From positions 248,001 through 312,000 of the forward strand of contig NZ_LR134263.1 in the NCBI RefSeq assembly GCF_900636325.1: a stretch of DNA of 64,000 nucleotides, read 5' to 3'. Below are positions 16,822 to 25,196 of the stretch, one piece after another; the stretch's first letter is position 1, and every line of letters starts with the position of its first letter. The DNA is from Staphylococcus delphini. GTDB lineage: Bacteria > Bacillota > Bacilli > Staphylococcales > Staphylococcaceae. The notes beneath the pieces are model-generated. The model was given only the letters and a program-made list of their open reading frames with translations. It made no database searches and was not told where the DNA came from. The translations under genes and the position numbers were made by a program.

Positions 16822-18672
16822 TTGACACAACTTGAAAAGCAATTGACAGGTTTAATGACAAAAGATCCAACGATTGTAAACGAAAATGCAAATAAAGATA
16901 GTGAGACTTTTTCTACGATGCGTGATTTGACTGCCGGAGTTGTTTCAAAATCATATGCGTTACAACATTTATTGCCTCCACATGTTGCAATGGCGCATCA
17001 AAAAGGTGAAATTCACTTTCACGATTTAGATTATCACCCATTCCAACCGCTCACAAACTGTTGCTTAATCGATGCGGAAGGGATGATGGCGAATGGTTTT
17101 CAAATTGGTAATGCACAAGTCACTTCTCCAAAGTCGATTCAAACGGCCGCGGCGCAACTTGTTCAAATTATTGCGAATGTGTCGAGTAGTCAGTACGGCG
17201 GTTGTACCATCGACCGTGTTGACGAATTGTTGAGCCATTATGCACATTTTAATGAGGAAAAACATCGTGAAGTGGCCCGTGAATTTGTGAAAGATGATCA
17301 AATCGATGCGTATGTAGATAAACGGGTAACACAAGACATTGCTGATGCAGTAGAAAGTTTAGAATATGAAATTAATACGCTCTATACTTCGAATGGACAG
17401 ACACCTTTCGTTACGCTAGGGTTTGGACTAGGTGTGGACGAACTGAGTCGCAAAGTACAGAAGGCGATTTTAAAGACACGGATTAAAGGACTCGGTAAAG
17501 ATCGCATTACAGCAATTTTTCCAAAACTCGTGTTTTCCATTAAAAAAGGGACAAATTTCGCCCCCGAAGACCCGAATTATGACATTAAACAGCTAGCGTT
17601 ACAATGTGCCATGAAGCGGATGTACCCGGATATTTTGAATTATGACAAGACGGTCGAACTTTTAGGAGACTTTAAAGCACCGATGGGATGTCGTTCGTTT
17701 TTACCTGCGTGGCAAAATGCGCAAGGTGAGTTTGAAAATAATGGTCGCTGTAATTTAGGTGTGGTCACGTTGAATATTCCGCGTATTGCGATTGAGTCAG
17801 CTGGAGACATGACGCGTTTTTGGGAGTTGTTTGATGAACGGATGCAAGTGTTACATGATGCGCTTCTTTATCGTATTGAACGTGTGAAAGAAGCGGTGCC
17901 GAACAATGCGCCCATTTTATACAAACGTGGTGCTTTTAAATACCGAATTAATGAAGAGGACCCGGTTGATACATTTTTTAATCAACAACGTGCAACCATT
18001 TCAATGGGATATATCGGTTTATATGAAGCAGCGACCGTCTTCTTTGGACCGAATTGGGAGACGAATCCTGAAGCGAAAGATTTTACGTTAACGATTTTAA
18101 AGCAAATGAAAAATTATCAACTTGAGTGGACAGCGCAATATGACGTGTGGTTTAGCATTTATAGTACGCCAAGTGAGTCATTGACAGACCGTTTTTGTCG
18201 CTTGGACCGTGAAGCATTTGGTGACATACCAGATATTACAGATAAAGGGTATTATCAAAATTCATTCCATTATGATGTACGTAAAGATGTGACACCGTTT
18301 GAAAAGTTAGATTTTGAGAAAGACTATCCTTATTTAGCGTCGGGGGGTTATATTCATTACTGCGAGTATCCTAAATTAGATCATAATGTGAAGGCACTCG
18401 AAACGGTTTGGGATTATGCGTATGACCGCGTAAGTTATTTAGGTACGAATATTCCGATTGATCGTTGTTATGATTGTGGTTTTGAAGGTGATTTTGATAC
18501 GACAGAGACAGGATATCGTTGTCCGGAATGTGGCAACCAAAATCCAGAAACGGTCGATGTGGTGAAACGGACATGTGGCTATCTTGGTAATCCTGTGCAA
18601 CGCCCGACGATTGAAGGCCGCCATAAAGAAATGTGTGCACGGGTTAAACATTTGAAGGTGCGTCAATCATGA
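16822..18672 (+). CDS. nrdD: Anaerobic ribonucleoside-triphosphate reductase
   Basis: 616-residue glycyl-radical enzyme that makes dNTPs without oxygen, the same length as in S. aureus. The C-terminal radical site RTCGYLGN places the glycyl radical at Gly586. A zinc knuckle CYDCGFEG...CPECG lies before it. The N-terminal region is short compared with enterobacterial enzymes and no full ATP cone is seen. TTG start at 16822 behind a weak AGAGTGAT site and directly after the NrdR boxes. ATGA overlap with the activase gene. Confidence 0.95.
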   Translation: MTQLEKQLTGLMTKDPTIVNENANKDSETFSTMRDLTAGVVSKSYALQHLLPPHVAMAHQKGEIHFHDLDYHPFQPLTNCCLIDAEGMMANGFQIGNAQVTSPKSIQTAAAQLVQIIANVSSSQYGGCTIDRVDELLSHYAHFNEEKHREVAREFVKDDQIDAYVDKRVTQDIADAVESLEYEINTLYTSNGQTPFVTLGFGLGVDELSRKVQKAILKTRIKGLGKDRITAIFPKLVFSIKKGTNFAPEDPNYDIKQLALQCAMKRMYPDILNYDKTVELLGDFKAPMGCRSFLPAWQNAQGEFENNGRCNLGVVTLNIPRIAIESAGDMTRFWELFDERMQVLHDALLYRIERVKEAVPNNAPILYKRGAFKYRINEEDPVDTFFNQQRATISMGYIGLYEAATVFFGPNWETNPEAKDFTLTILKQMKNYQLEWTAQYDVWFSIYSTPSESLTDRFCRLDREAFGDIPDITDKGYYQNSFHYDVRKDVTPFEKLDFEKDYPYLASGGYIHYCEYPKLDHNVKALETVWDYAYDRVSYLGTNIPIDRCYDCGFEGDFDTTETGYRCPECGNQNPETVDVVKRTCGYLGNPVQRPTIEGRHKEMCARVKHLKVRQS

Positions 18673-19208
18673 GTGTACTGGATGTTATCACTGGCGCAGG
18701 TTATATCGCGAAAATCGAATACCAAAGTTTTGTCGATGGGGAAGGCGTCCGATGCAGTGTGTATGTCTCTGGTTGTCCATTTCAATGTCAAGGTTGCTAC
18801 AACAAAGCCGCCCAGCATTTTCGTTATGGTGAGGCGATGACCGATGCAGTGATGGATGAAGTACTCGATGCATGTGCACCAGAATACATTGCGGGATTGA
18901 GTATTTTAGGTGGAGAACCCTTTAGTAATTTAAAAATTGTTGCGCCACTCGTTCAAGCATTTCGTGCACGTTATGGTCGTAAAAAGTCGTTATGGATATG
19001 GACCGGCTTTCTATTCGAATATTTATGGTGTGCCGATGATGCGCGTACAGAAGTGATAAAACAAGCCGATGTCATTGTCGATGGAATGTTCGTACAATCA
19101 CTATATCGTCCAAATTTACCCTACAAAGGTTCACTGAATCAACGTGTCATCGATGTTCAACAATGGCTGAATACGACACAAATGAGTCAGTCGATTTATA
19201 TTGAATAA
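18669..19208 (+). CDS. nrdG: Anaerobic NTP reductase activating protein
   Basis: 179-residue radical-SAM activase that generates the glycyl radical on NrdD. The CxxxCxxC cluster motif is present as GCPFQCQGC (Cys36, 40, 43), followed by the SAM-binding GGEPF. It is translationally coupled to nrdD by a 4-base overlap and is the last gene of the operon. Confidence 0.95.
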   Translation: MSVLDVITGAGYIAKIEYQSFVDGEGVRCSVYVSGCPFQCQGCYNKAAQHFRYGEAMTDAVMDEVLDACAPEYIAGLSILGGEPFSNLKIVAPLVQAFRARYGRKKSLWIWTGFLFEYLWCADDARTEVIKQADVIVDGMFVQSLYRPNLPYKGSLNQRVIDVQQWLNTTQMSQSIYIE

Positions 19209-19274
19209 GAGGAACATGTCAGAGCCATTTTTTTACAAAATGAGAAGAAAAATTTAACATCATGTTTGAAAGTA

Positions 19275-19303
19275 AAAGTCTATCTGTTGAGGTAGGCTTT
19301 TTT
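19275..19303 (+). terminator. Terminator of nrdDG
   Basis: aagtctatc / ggtaggctt stem with G-U pairs and six T, 66 bases after the nrdG stop. Confidence 0.7.
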
Positions 19304-19330
19304 ACTGAAATTCTACATGAAAATAGTTAT

Positions 19331-19384
19331 TGCACTTCTTATGAGATTAGCGTATAATTTTAAATCGAAATCATTACTGTTTGT
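19331..19384 (+). promoter_or_regulatory. adcA promoter with Zur box
   Basis: TTGCAC (19331-19336), 17 bases, TATAAT (19354-19359). Immediately downstream (19362-19384) lies TAAATCGAAATCATTAC, matching most of the Firmicute Zur consensus TAAATCGTAATNATTACGATTTA. Zur would block transcription at the start site when zinc is sufficient. Confidence 0.85.
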
Positions 19385-19402
19385 TTGGGAGGAGACCACA
19401 TT

Positions 19403-21001
19403 ATGAAAAAAGGTTTGAAAGTATTGGCGACAGTGCTGTTATCAGGAACTGTTCTCGCGGCGTGTGGCCAAGATGGGGACGACAAAGCATCAAAAGATCA
19501 ACTTAAAGTCACAACAACTGTGTTCCCATTACAATCTTTTGTGAAGCAAATTGGTGGCGAGCATGTGACTGTCGATTCAATTTATCCTAAAGGAACAGAC
19601 TTACACAGTTTTGAACCGACACAAAAAGATATTATCGATGCAAGTAAATCTGATTTATTCATTTATACTGGCGACGATTTAGACCCTGTAGCGAAAAAAG
19701 TAGCGAGCGCGATTAAAAAAGATGATCATAAATTATCATTAGAGAACAGCTTAGATAAAGCCACATTATTAACAGATCAACATGAACATGGTGAACATGA
19801 AGAGCACGGCGAACACGAAGAACATGGCGATCATGATGAGCATGGTGAAGAGGGACACGAGCACGGTGAAGCGCACGAAGAACATGAGCATCACCATCAT
19901 GGCGGTTATGACCCACACGTATGGTTAGACCCACAAATGGATAAAAAGTTTGTGACAGCGATTCGTGATGACTTGAGTAAACGTGATCCAAAACATAAAG
20001 CAGAATATGAAAAAAATGCCGACAAAGTATTAAAAGACTTAGATGGCATTGATAAAGAGTTAAAAGATGTGACAAAAGATCACCAAGGTCATGCAGTATT
20101 TATTTCTCATGAATCATTAGGTTATTTAGCTGACCGTTATGGCTTCGTACAAAAAGGGGTTCAAAGCTTAAACGCTGAAGATCCATCACAAAAAGAACTT
20201 ACTGAAATTGTGAAAGAAATTAATGATACAGGTGCGAAATACATTCTTTATGAAGAAAATGTCGCAAACAAAGTGACAGACACTATTCGTAAAGAAACGA
20301 ATGCGAAACCATTGAAATTCAACAATATGGAAGCTGTATCTAATGACCAAGCGAAAGATGCGACATATCAATCATTGATGAAAGAAAATGTAAAAAGCAT
20401 CGAAAAAGCACTCAACGATAAAATTAAAGTTGAAGATGAGAAAGCAGCGAACAAACATAGTAAAGCAATCCAAGACGGCTACTTCAAAGACGACCAAGTG
20501 AAAGATCGTGATTTATCAGATTATGCAGGTGAATGGCAATCAGTTTACCCATTATTGAAAGATGGCACGCTTGATGAAGTATTTGAACATAAAGCAGAAG
20601 ATAAAGGTGACAAATCTGCGAAAGAATATAAAGCATACTACGATAAAGGTTACAAAACTGACGTAGAAAAAATTAAAATTACAGATAACCAAATTACATT
20701 TACGAAAAATGGTAAGTCTGTGACAGGTATGTACAGTTATGACGGTAAAGATATTTTGAAATATTCTGGTGGTAATCGTGGCGTGCGTTACACATTCAAA
20801 CTTGAAGGTGACGCTAAAGATGGATTACCAAAATATGTACAATTTAGCGACCATAATATTGCACCTACGAAAACAGGACATTTCCACATCTTTACTGGCA
20901 ATGACCGTGATAAAGTATTGAAAGAGTTAGAGAACTGGCCAACGTATTATCCAGCGAATCTTACAAAAGAACAAGTGAAGGATGAAATGTTAGAACATTA
21001 A
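19403..21001 (+). CDS. adcA: Zinc-binding lipoprotein, ZnuA-like plus ZinT domains
   Basis: 532-residue two-domain zinc receptor. Lipobox LAAC with Cys21, then a cluster A-1 (ZnuA) domain with a metal His in DLHSFEP (His68). A very His-rich loop of about 40 residues (127-166) precedes DPHVWLDP, and a C-terminal ZinT/YodA domain starts near residue 350 (GEWQSVYPLL...) and ends with metal-ligand type GHFHIF. In S. aureus and streptococci AdcA delivers zinc to AdcBC; those genes are not in this window. ATG 19403 follows GGGAGGAG; the in-frame TTG at 19385 overlaps that site. Controlled by the Zur box upstream. Confidence 0.95.
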   Translation: MKKGLKVLATVLLSGTVLAACGQDGDDKASKDQLKVTTTVFPLQSFVKQIGGEHVTVDSIYPKGTDLHSFEPTQKDIIDASKSDLFIYTGDDLDPVAKKVASAIKKDDHKLSLENSLDKATLLTDQHEHGEHEEHGEHEEHGDHDEHGEEGHEHGEAHEEHEHHHHGGYDPHVWLDPQMDKKFVTAIRDDLSKRDPKHKAEYEKNADKVLKDLDGIDKELKDVTKDHQGHAVFISHESLGYLADRYGFVQKGVQSLNAEDPSQKELTEIVKEINDTGAKYILYEENVANKVTDTIRKETNAKPLKFNNMEAVSNDQAKDATYQSLMKENVKSIEKALNDKIKVEDEKAANKHSKAIQDGYFKDDQVKDRDLSDYAGEWQSVYPLLKDGTLDEVFEHKAEDKGDKSAKEYKAYYDKGYKTDVEKIKITDNQITFTKNGKSVTGMYSYDGKDILKYSGGNRGVRYTFKLEGDAKDGLPKYVQFSDHNIAPTKTGHFHIFTGNDRDKVLKELENWPTYYPANLTKEQVKDEMLEH

Positions 21002-21013
21002 TATTTCGAATTA

Positions 21014-21259
21014 AACATACTAAGATTAGCTGTGAAGAAATTTATGACGATAGATTTCTTCACAGCTATTTTTTATAGTTGTAGAGAGAAGTAGATCGAG
21101 CAGCTCCGTGGATCTTTGAATCCGTAAAATAAACTGATCAGCTTTACTCTCCTTTTGAAATTCGATTGAAGTATGTTGGGTTCTAGAAACCGTGTATAGG
21201 AAAATGAAATGAAAAAGGCTAAGTAAAGTTAAAATCTTCTCAATTCAATAAAGAAAGGT
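21014..21259 (+). ncRNA. Candidate bridge RNA region of IS110 copy 1
   Basis: Non-coding 5' end starting with a strong hairpin (tagctgtgaagaaat 21027-21041 with atttcttcacagcta 21053-21067, then attttttata). The hairpin could also act as adcA terminator. Many blocks are shared with copy 2 although the transposases have diverged: gacgatag, tttcttcac, attttttata, gagagaagt, atcgagc, cgtggat, tctagaa. IS110-group elements are known to encode a structured bridge RNA in this position. RNA identity is inferred, not seen. Confidence 0.5.
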
Positions 21260-22468
21260 ATGATTTTTATCAACTGTTTAGGCATTGATGTAAGTAAGTC
21301 AGAAAGTGTGGTCGCACATTATAAGGATGAAGTTTTGGTTAAAGAATTGGTCATTCAAAATAATCAAAATGGCTATCGTCATCTTGAAAATTATATCAAG
21401 CATCTTGATTCCCTATTTATCCTCTTTGAATCAACAGGTATTTATTCAAGGGGCATGAAACGCTTCTGTGCAGTTCACAAAATAGATTACTTAGAAATGA
21501 ATCCCCTAGAAGCCAAGTTCAAAATGAGTTCATTAAGGTCATGGAAAACAGATAAATCAGACGCACATAAACTTGCACTTCTTGCCTTTAGAATGAAAGA
21601 TTCAAAGGTACAACGTCAGTCTGAAGAGATATACTTTGAACTGAGAGAACGTGCACGCTTTCACTTAGAAATGGAGACGAACCAAAATCGTCTCAAAGTT
21701 GAGTTAGTCGAAACACTACATCAAACATTTCCAGGGTTAGAAAAGTTATTTACTAACAGATATTCAAAAATCGCATTAAATATAGCTAAAACATTTCCTC
21801 ATCCTGATTATGTAAGCATGTTGTCTGATGATGAATTAGTCGAAAAAGTGCTTCATTCAACTGATAAAGGCATTTCAGTTAATAAAGCTCACAAGTATGC
21901 CCAAAAATTAATTGAGATCAAGAATAATAGTTTTCCGAATGTGGACAAGTCTTCTTTTCTAATAAAAAAAGTCCAATACCTATGTGACAAACTGCTTATT
22001 GCGATAGAAGAAAAGAAAGTATTTGATCAGGAAATGATTGATCTAGCAAAAAAAACGACTGAGTTTGAAAACATTATTTCAATTCCTGGCATCGGAGAAC
22101 TCACAGCTGCATTGCTTATTGGGGAGCTTGGTGATATTAGAAATTTTAAAACAAATAAACAACTGAATGCATTTGTAGGTATTGATATTAAACGTTATCA
22201 ATCAGGAACTTCAAAAAGTAGAGATACAATCAACAAAAGAGGAAATAAAAAAGCGAGACGTTTATTGTATTTGATCATTATGAACATTATTAGGGGAAGA
22301 AATCATTATCAAAGCCATATTGTGGATTATTATTACAAATTAAGAGAGCAGCCTCATGGGAAACCCCACAAGACTGCCGTAATAGCGAGTATCAATCGCT
22401 TATTAAAGACCATTCACTACTTGATAGTCAATGATAAATTATATGATTATCAGAAAGCACCCCACTAA
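21260..22468 (+). CDS. IS110-family transposase (DEDD recombinase), copy 1
   Basis: 402 residues. The N-terminal RuvC-like DEDD domain has GIDVSK (Asp10), FESTG (Glu57) and KTDKSDAHK (Asp98, Asp101). The C-terminal Tnp domain has IPGIGELTAALLIGELG and QSGTS with the probable catalytic Ser315. In the family, the two domains assemble a composite active site guided by a bridge RNA. Full length and uninterrupted, so possibly active. The ribosome-binding site AGAAAGG is unusually close to the ATG. Confidence 0.92.
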   Translation: MIFINCLGIDVSKSESVVAHYKDEVLVKELVIQNNQNGYRHLENYIKHLDSLFILFESTGIYSRGMKRFCAVHKIDYLEMNPLEAKFKMSSLRSWKTDKSDAHKLALLAFRMKDSKVQRQSEEIYFELRERARFHLEMETNQNRLKVELVETLHQTFPGLEKLFTNRYSKIALNIAKTFPHPDYVSMLSDDELVEKVLHSTDKGISVNKAHKYAQKLIEIKNNSFPNVDKSSFLIKKVQYLCDKLLIAIEEKKVFDQEMIDLAKKTTEFENIISIPGIGELTAALLIGELGDIRNFKTNKQLNAFVGIDIKRYQSGTSKSRDTINKRGNKKARRLLYLIIMNIIRGRNHYQSHIVDYYYKLREQPHGKPHKTAVIASINRLLKTIHYLIVNDKLYDYQKAPH

Positions 22469-22583
22469 CGAAACCATATAATCATATACATCATAACACC
22501 TTATTCAAAAAAGTAAAAATTGGACGGTCTAGTTCAGTAATGTCATTTTTAATTAACACGCCCTTGACAAATCGTAGGAAAAG

Positions 22584-22691
22584 GGGGATGGGACATAAAA
22601 ATTTTTGATGCTATTGATGCAATATTTGTGTTAAACTTGCCCTTTCACTATGAATTGCTTTTTTGATTGCCCTGATGGCTTCGCGTTCTTA
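22584..22691. repeat. Left arm of inverted-repeat element split by IS110 copy 2
   Basis: Starts gggggatgggacataaaaa, includes gatgctattgat, aaacttgccct and ggcttcgcgttctta. It is very similar to 61687-61791. The matching right arm is at 24364-24552, on the other side of the IS110 element. Confidence 0.7.
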
Positions 22692-22731
22692 CTGTTTTGC
22701 AAGTGTTTTTTTAGTATTTTGGCATCACTGA

Positions 22732-22889
22732 ACTACACCTAGCTAATTTTAAAAATTTTTTCTAGGTGTTATACTGAATGTGTAGGAAAATTTTGAGTTA
22801 TTTAGTCATAACGAGTATGACTAGTGTAGAATTTTCCTGTGTATATAACTCAAGATGTGCATAGTGCTTGGCTAATGGAAGTGGTTATC
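22732..22889 (-). other. Structured 3' flank of IS110 copy 2
   Basis: Between the split-element arm and the transposase stop lies an inverted repeat (acacctag 22733-22740 region with ctaggtgt near 22762-22769). Next comes a cluster of interleaved pairings: aggaaaatt 22784-22792 with aattttcct 22830-22838, gagttat 22795-22801 with ataactc 22845-22851, and agtcata 22804-22810 with tatgact 22816-22822. These could form a pseudoknot or alternative folds. Confidence 0.5.
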
Positions 22890-24113
22890 CTAGGAAGGCT
22901 TTATTGAGTTATCCTTTAAATGCCTTGTAGCACGTTCAAAGTCATATCTTGAGTTTGTAGTGTTTAAGTAATGCATAACTTTAATGAGCTTGTTCACACA
23001 AGCAATCATGGCCACTTTATGATGTTTATTGTAAGGTGGCTCTTTTAATTTATAGTAATAATCGCAAATATGATTCTGCTGACGGTGTTGATTCATAATA
23101 AAAAGCTCAACCATTTGATAGAGAATTTTTCGTGCTACACTACTGCCACGCCGATTAATACGGTCTTTTTTATAAACCGTTCCTGATTCATATCTGACGA
23201 TATCGATACCAACAAACGCATTGAGTTGCTTATTCGTCTCAAAGCGATCAATATTCCCTAATTCCCCTGTGAGTAAAGCCGCATTTTGTTCTCCAACACC
23301 ATTGATACTTAATAAGACGTGATATAATTTTTGATCAGCACATAATTTTTTGAGTTTAGCGACATAATTCTTTTTTCTACCAATGAGTCGAATTAAATCT
23401 TCAGTAATATCTTTGATTTCTTCGACAAGTGGGTGCTCTTCGTGGACGGTAATATATGTGTTTTGAGCCCATTCAACAAGCTTGATAGTCAGATTTTCAA
23501 GATGTGTCTTTTGGCAGTTATTGTGCTGCTTAATGAGCTTTTTGAGTTGTTGTTTAGTCAAATTTAAGACGAATTGAGGATGTGCAAATAAATTGATAAG
23601 CCTTAAGTTAGGAATATTATAGTTGTGCTTCACTAAGTCTTGAAGTGACGGGAATACTTGAGATAGCCTCTCTTTAAGTCTCGTTTTTAATTTAGTTAAA
23701 TCGTCCTCAATACGCATGATTAAACGTGTGTAACTCTTTCTCTCAATATCTTCATCTGAAGTGTGATGAATAATGTATTTTTCATCTAGTGTAAAGCCTA
23801 AATGAGCGAGTTTATGTGCATCCACCTTATCTGTCTTATATCTTCTTAATGACTTCATCTTAAAGTGTGCTTCTAAGGGGTTTATACAAATATGTTTAAT
23901 ATTATGATTGATACAAAATTGACGAATAATTGTTGAATAAACACCTGTTGCTTCGAATATCAATAACTTATCTTCAAAACATTTTAAATATGTGTAGAAC
24001 TGAAGTAAGTTCTTTGAATCATAGAATAAGTCCAATTCTTTAACGAATGTTTCATCTTCATAATGGGCCACAAATGCCGATGCTTTACTGATATCAATAC
24101 CAAAAATATGCAT
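22890..24113 (-). CDS. IS110-family transposase (DEDD recombinase), copy 2
   Basis: 407 residues, clearly related to copy 1 but diverged along the whole length. DEDD residues: Asp7 (FGIDISK), Glu54 (FEATG), Asp95 and Asp98 (KTDKVDAHK). The C-terminal part has INGVGEQNAALLTGELG and YESGTV with the family serine. Good ribosome-binding site AAGGAGG before the ATG. No frameshift or stop, so potentially active. Confidence 0.92.
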   Translation of the reverse strand: MHIFGIDISKASAFVAHYEDETFVKELDLFYDSKNLLQFYTYLKCFEDKLLIFEATGVYSTIIRQFCINHNIKHICINPLEAHFKMKSLRRYKTDKVDAHKLAHLGFTLDEKYIIHHTSDEDIERKSYTRLIMRIEDDLTKLKTRLKERLSQVFPSLQDLVKHNYNIPNLRLINLFAHPQFVLNLTKQQLKKLIKQHNNCQKTHLENLTIKLVEWAQNTYITVHEEHPLVEEIKDITEDLIRLIGRKKNYVAKLKKLCADQKLYHVLLSINGVGEQNAALLTGELGNIDRFETNKQLNAFVGIDIVRYESGTVYKKDRINRRGSSVARKILYQMVELFIMNQHRQQNHICDYYYKLKEPPYNKHHKVAMIACVNKLIKVMHYLNTTNSRYDFERATRHLKDNSIKPS

Positions 24114-24357
24114 AAAATGCCTCCTTAATTAAGTCTTGAGATAAGCAAACCTTCACCCTTAATCCTTAATCACTTTATTTTCTTACACGACTTCTAGAGC
24201 CTACATATTGAAACAAAATTCATAAGGGAGTGAAGCCAATCAGTTTCCTAACGAATTTTAAATCCACGCGAAGCTCGATTTAACTTCTCTCAACTACCTA
24301 TTATAAAAAATAAGTAGTGAAGAAACTATCGTCATAATTTCTTCACTACTATCTTAA
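24114..24357 (-). ncRNA. Candidate bridge RNA region of IS110 copy 2
   Basis: Read on the minus strand it begins with the hairpin agtagtgaagaaa / tttcttcactact (24313-24350) and continues with blocks shared with copy 1 (attttttata, gagagaagtt, aatcgagc, cgtggat, tctagaag). It has no ORF. Conservation of a non-coding segment between two diverged elements argues for function. Confidence 0.5.
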
Positions 24358-24363
24358 TATGTT

Positions 24364-24552
24364 TCCTAGGGGCTGGTCCTTCAACTAACTAACGCTAGAT
24401 TAAACTGTTACATTTGTTGAAGCGTTAGTGGATTTTCCGGACCAGCTGATCCCTCAGGAGTCTCAGCCTTCTGGGCAATCTTATATCAAATACACAGAAC
24501 TGAAGGCAAGTTTATGAAATTAAGAAAACAATAGCATCAATTTTTATCCCAT
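24364..24552. repeat. Right arm of split element, with hairpin repeat
   Basis: 24364-24462 is a hairpin repeat with outer arms cctaggggctggtcc / ggaccagctgatccc and an inner stem around ctaacgct/agcgttag. 24463-24552 (cagccttctgggcaatc, ggcaagtttatgaaat, caatagcatcaa, tccca) is the inverted terminal part matching 62054-62154. Confidence 0.7.
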
Positions 24553-24663
24553 TCACGCTCATTTTCCGACCGTTTTAAAGTCATTAATGAATATGCAATC
24601 TATGTATAGCTTGAGGCTTAATTTTTTCTAGCCCCATCCCTTGGTATACACAACAAAATATAG

Positions 24664-24702
24664 TAAAGGAGCTGAGGAAACTTAATGCCCCAGCTCCTTT
24701 TT
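24664..24702. terminator. Bidirectional terminator hairpin
   Basis: aaggagctg / cagctcctt with five T on the + side and A-rich bases on the other. No gene ends immediately before it on the + strand. The surrounding 24553-24790 holds no gene. Confidence 0.6.
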
Positions 24703-24740
24703 GCGTTTGGGGTGGTTTGGATGTTCCTACATTCGGTCGC

Positions 24741-24773
24741 AAAAAAGGCTGAGATATTTTGCTCCCAGCCTTT
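24741..24773 (-). terminator. Terminator of lytM remnant
   Basis: On the minus strand aaaggctgg... / ...cagcctttttt, with six T, 18 bases after the stop of the M23 peptidase fragment. Confidence 0.75.
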
Positions 24774-24790
24774 CTCTCTATCATTTGAAT

Positions 24791-25090
24791 TTATGATTTT
24801 TGGTTTAAATAGCTTGTTGGATTGACTGCATATTGATTGCCAACGCCGCCATCCATGCGTTGGAAGTGCAGGTGAGGCGCAGTTGAATTCCCTGTACTCC
24901 CTGATAATCCGATTGGGTCACCGGCTTGCACTTGGTCACCCGCTTGTACATTTAATTTATTCATATGCATGTACCATTGATATTTGTCACTGTTGGCTTC
25001 TTGAATTGTGACTTGGTTACCGCCACCATAGTTACTCCAACCACTTTGAATGACTTTACCATCTGTGAGTAAATTTGCAGTTGTAGTCAC
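24791..25090 (-). pseudogene. LytM/lysostaphin-type M23 peptidase, C-terminal fragment
   Basis: 99 codons from a GTG match only the second half of the LytM catalytic domain: [18 protein letters not shown], then YMHM, then [10 protein letters not shown] with the HLH zinc ligand pair. The first zinc-ligand motif HxxxD, the propeptide and the signal peptide are missing, so the fragment cannot form the metal site. It is a remnant of a secreted glycyl-glycine endopeptidase left by a deletion. The fda terminator lies immediately upstream, so fda and the fragment are adjacent across the scar. Confidence 0.85.
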
Positions 25091-25100
25091 TTTGTAAAAT

Positions 25101-25158
25101 AAAAAATATGGATAACGTCATGATTTCACTGTTTAAGTCAAATCGACGCTATCCATAA
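25101..25158 (-). terminator. Terminator of fda
   Basis: On the minus strand the stem atggatagcgtc / gacgttatccat encloses a loop of about 25 bases and is followed by a T-rich tract (attttttatttt). It lies about 40 bases after the fda stop. Confidence 0.75.
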
Positions 25159-25196
25159 TTGAAATTGATTCATTCGTTAAAAGTTCGTGGTATAAC

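Larger units (their letters stand above)
21014..22500 (+). mobile_element. IS110-family insertion sequence, copy 1
   Basis: Contains one transposase gene (21260-22468) with about 245 bases of non-coding DNA before it. That 5' region aligns with the 5' region of copy 2 from about aaacata(c/t)taagat onward, which sets the minimal left boundary near 21014, 13 bases after the adcA stop. The right end could not be fixed, because IS110 elements lack clear terminal repeats and target duplications. Confidence 0.7.
22700..24357 (-). mobile_element. IS110-family insertion sequence, copy 2
   Basis: Second element, in the opposite orientation to copy 1, with a full-length transposase (22890-24113) and a 5' non-coding region (24114-24357) homologous to that of copy 1. 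It lies inside a copy of the inverted-repeat element. The left boundary is near the junction cctagg/aaacat at 24362; the right boundary lies somewhere after gcgttctta at 22691. Confidence 0.7.

Noticed and set aside
24584-24784. 66-codon minus-strand ORF next to lytM remnant
   Set aside because: Contains two terminator hairpins within it and no family features.
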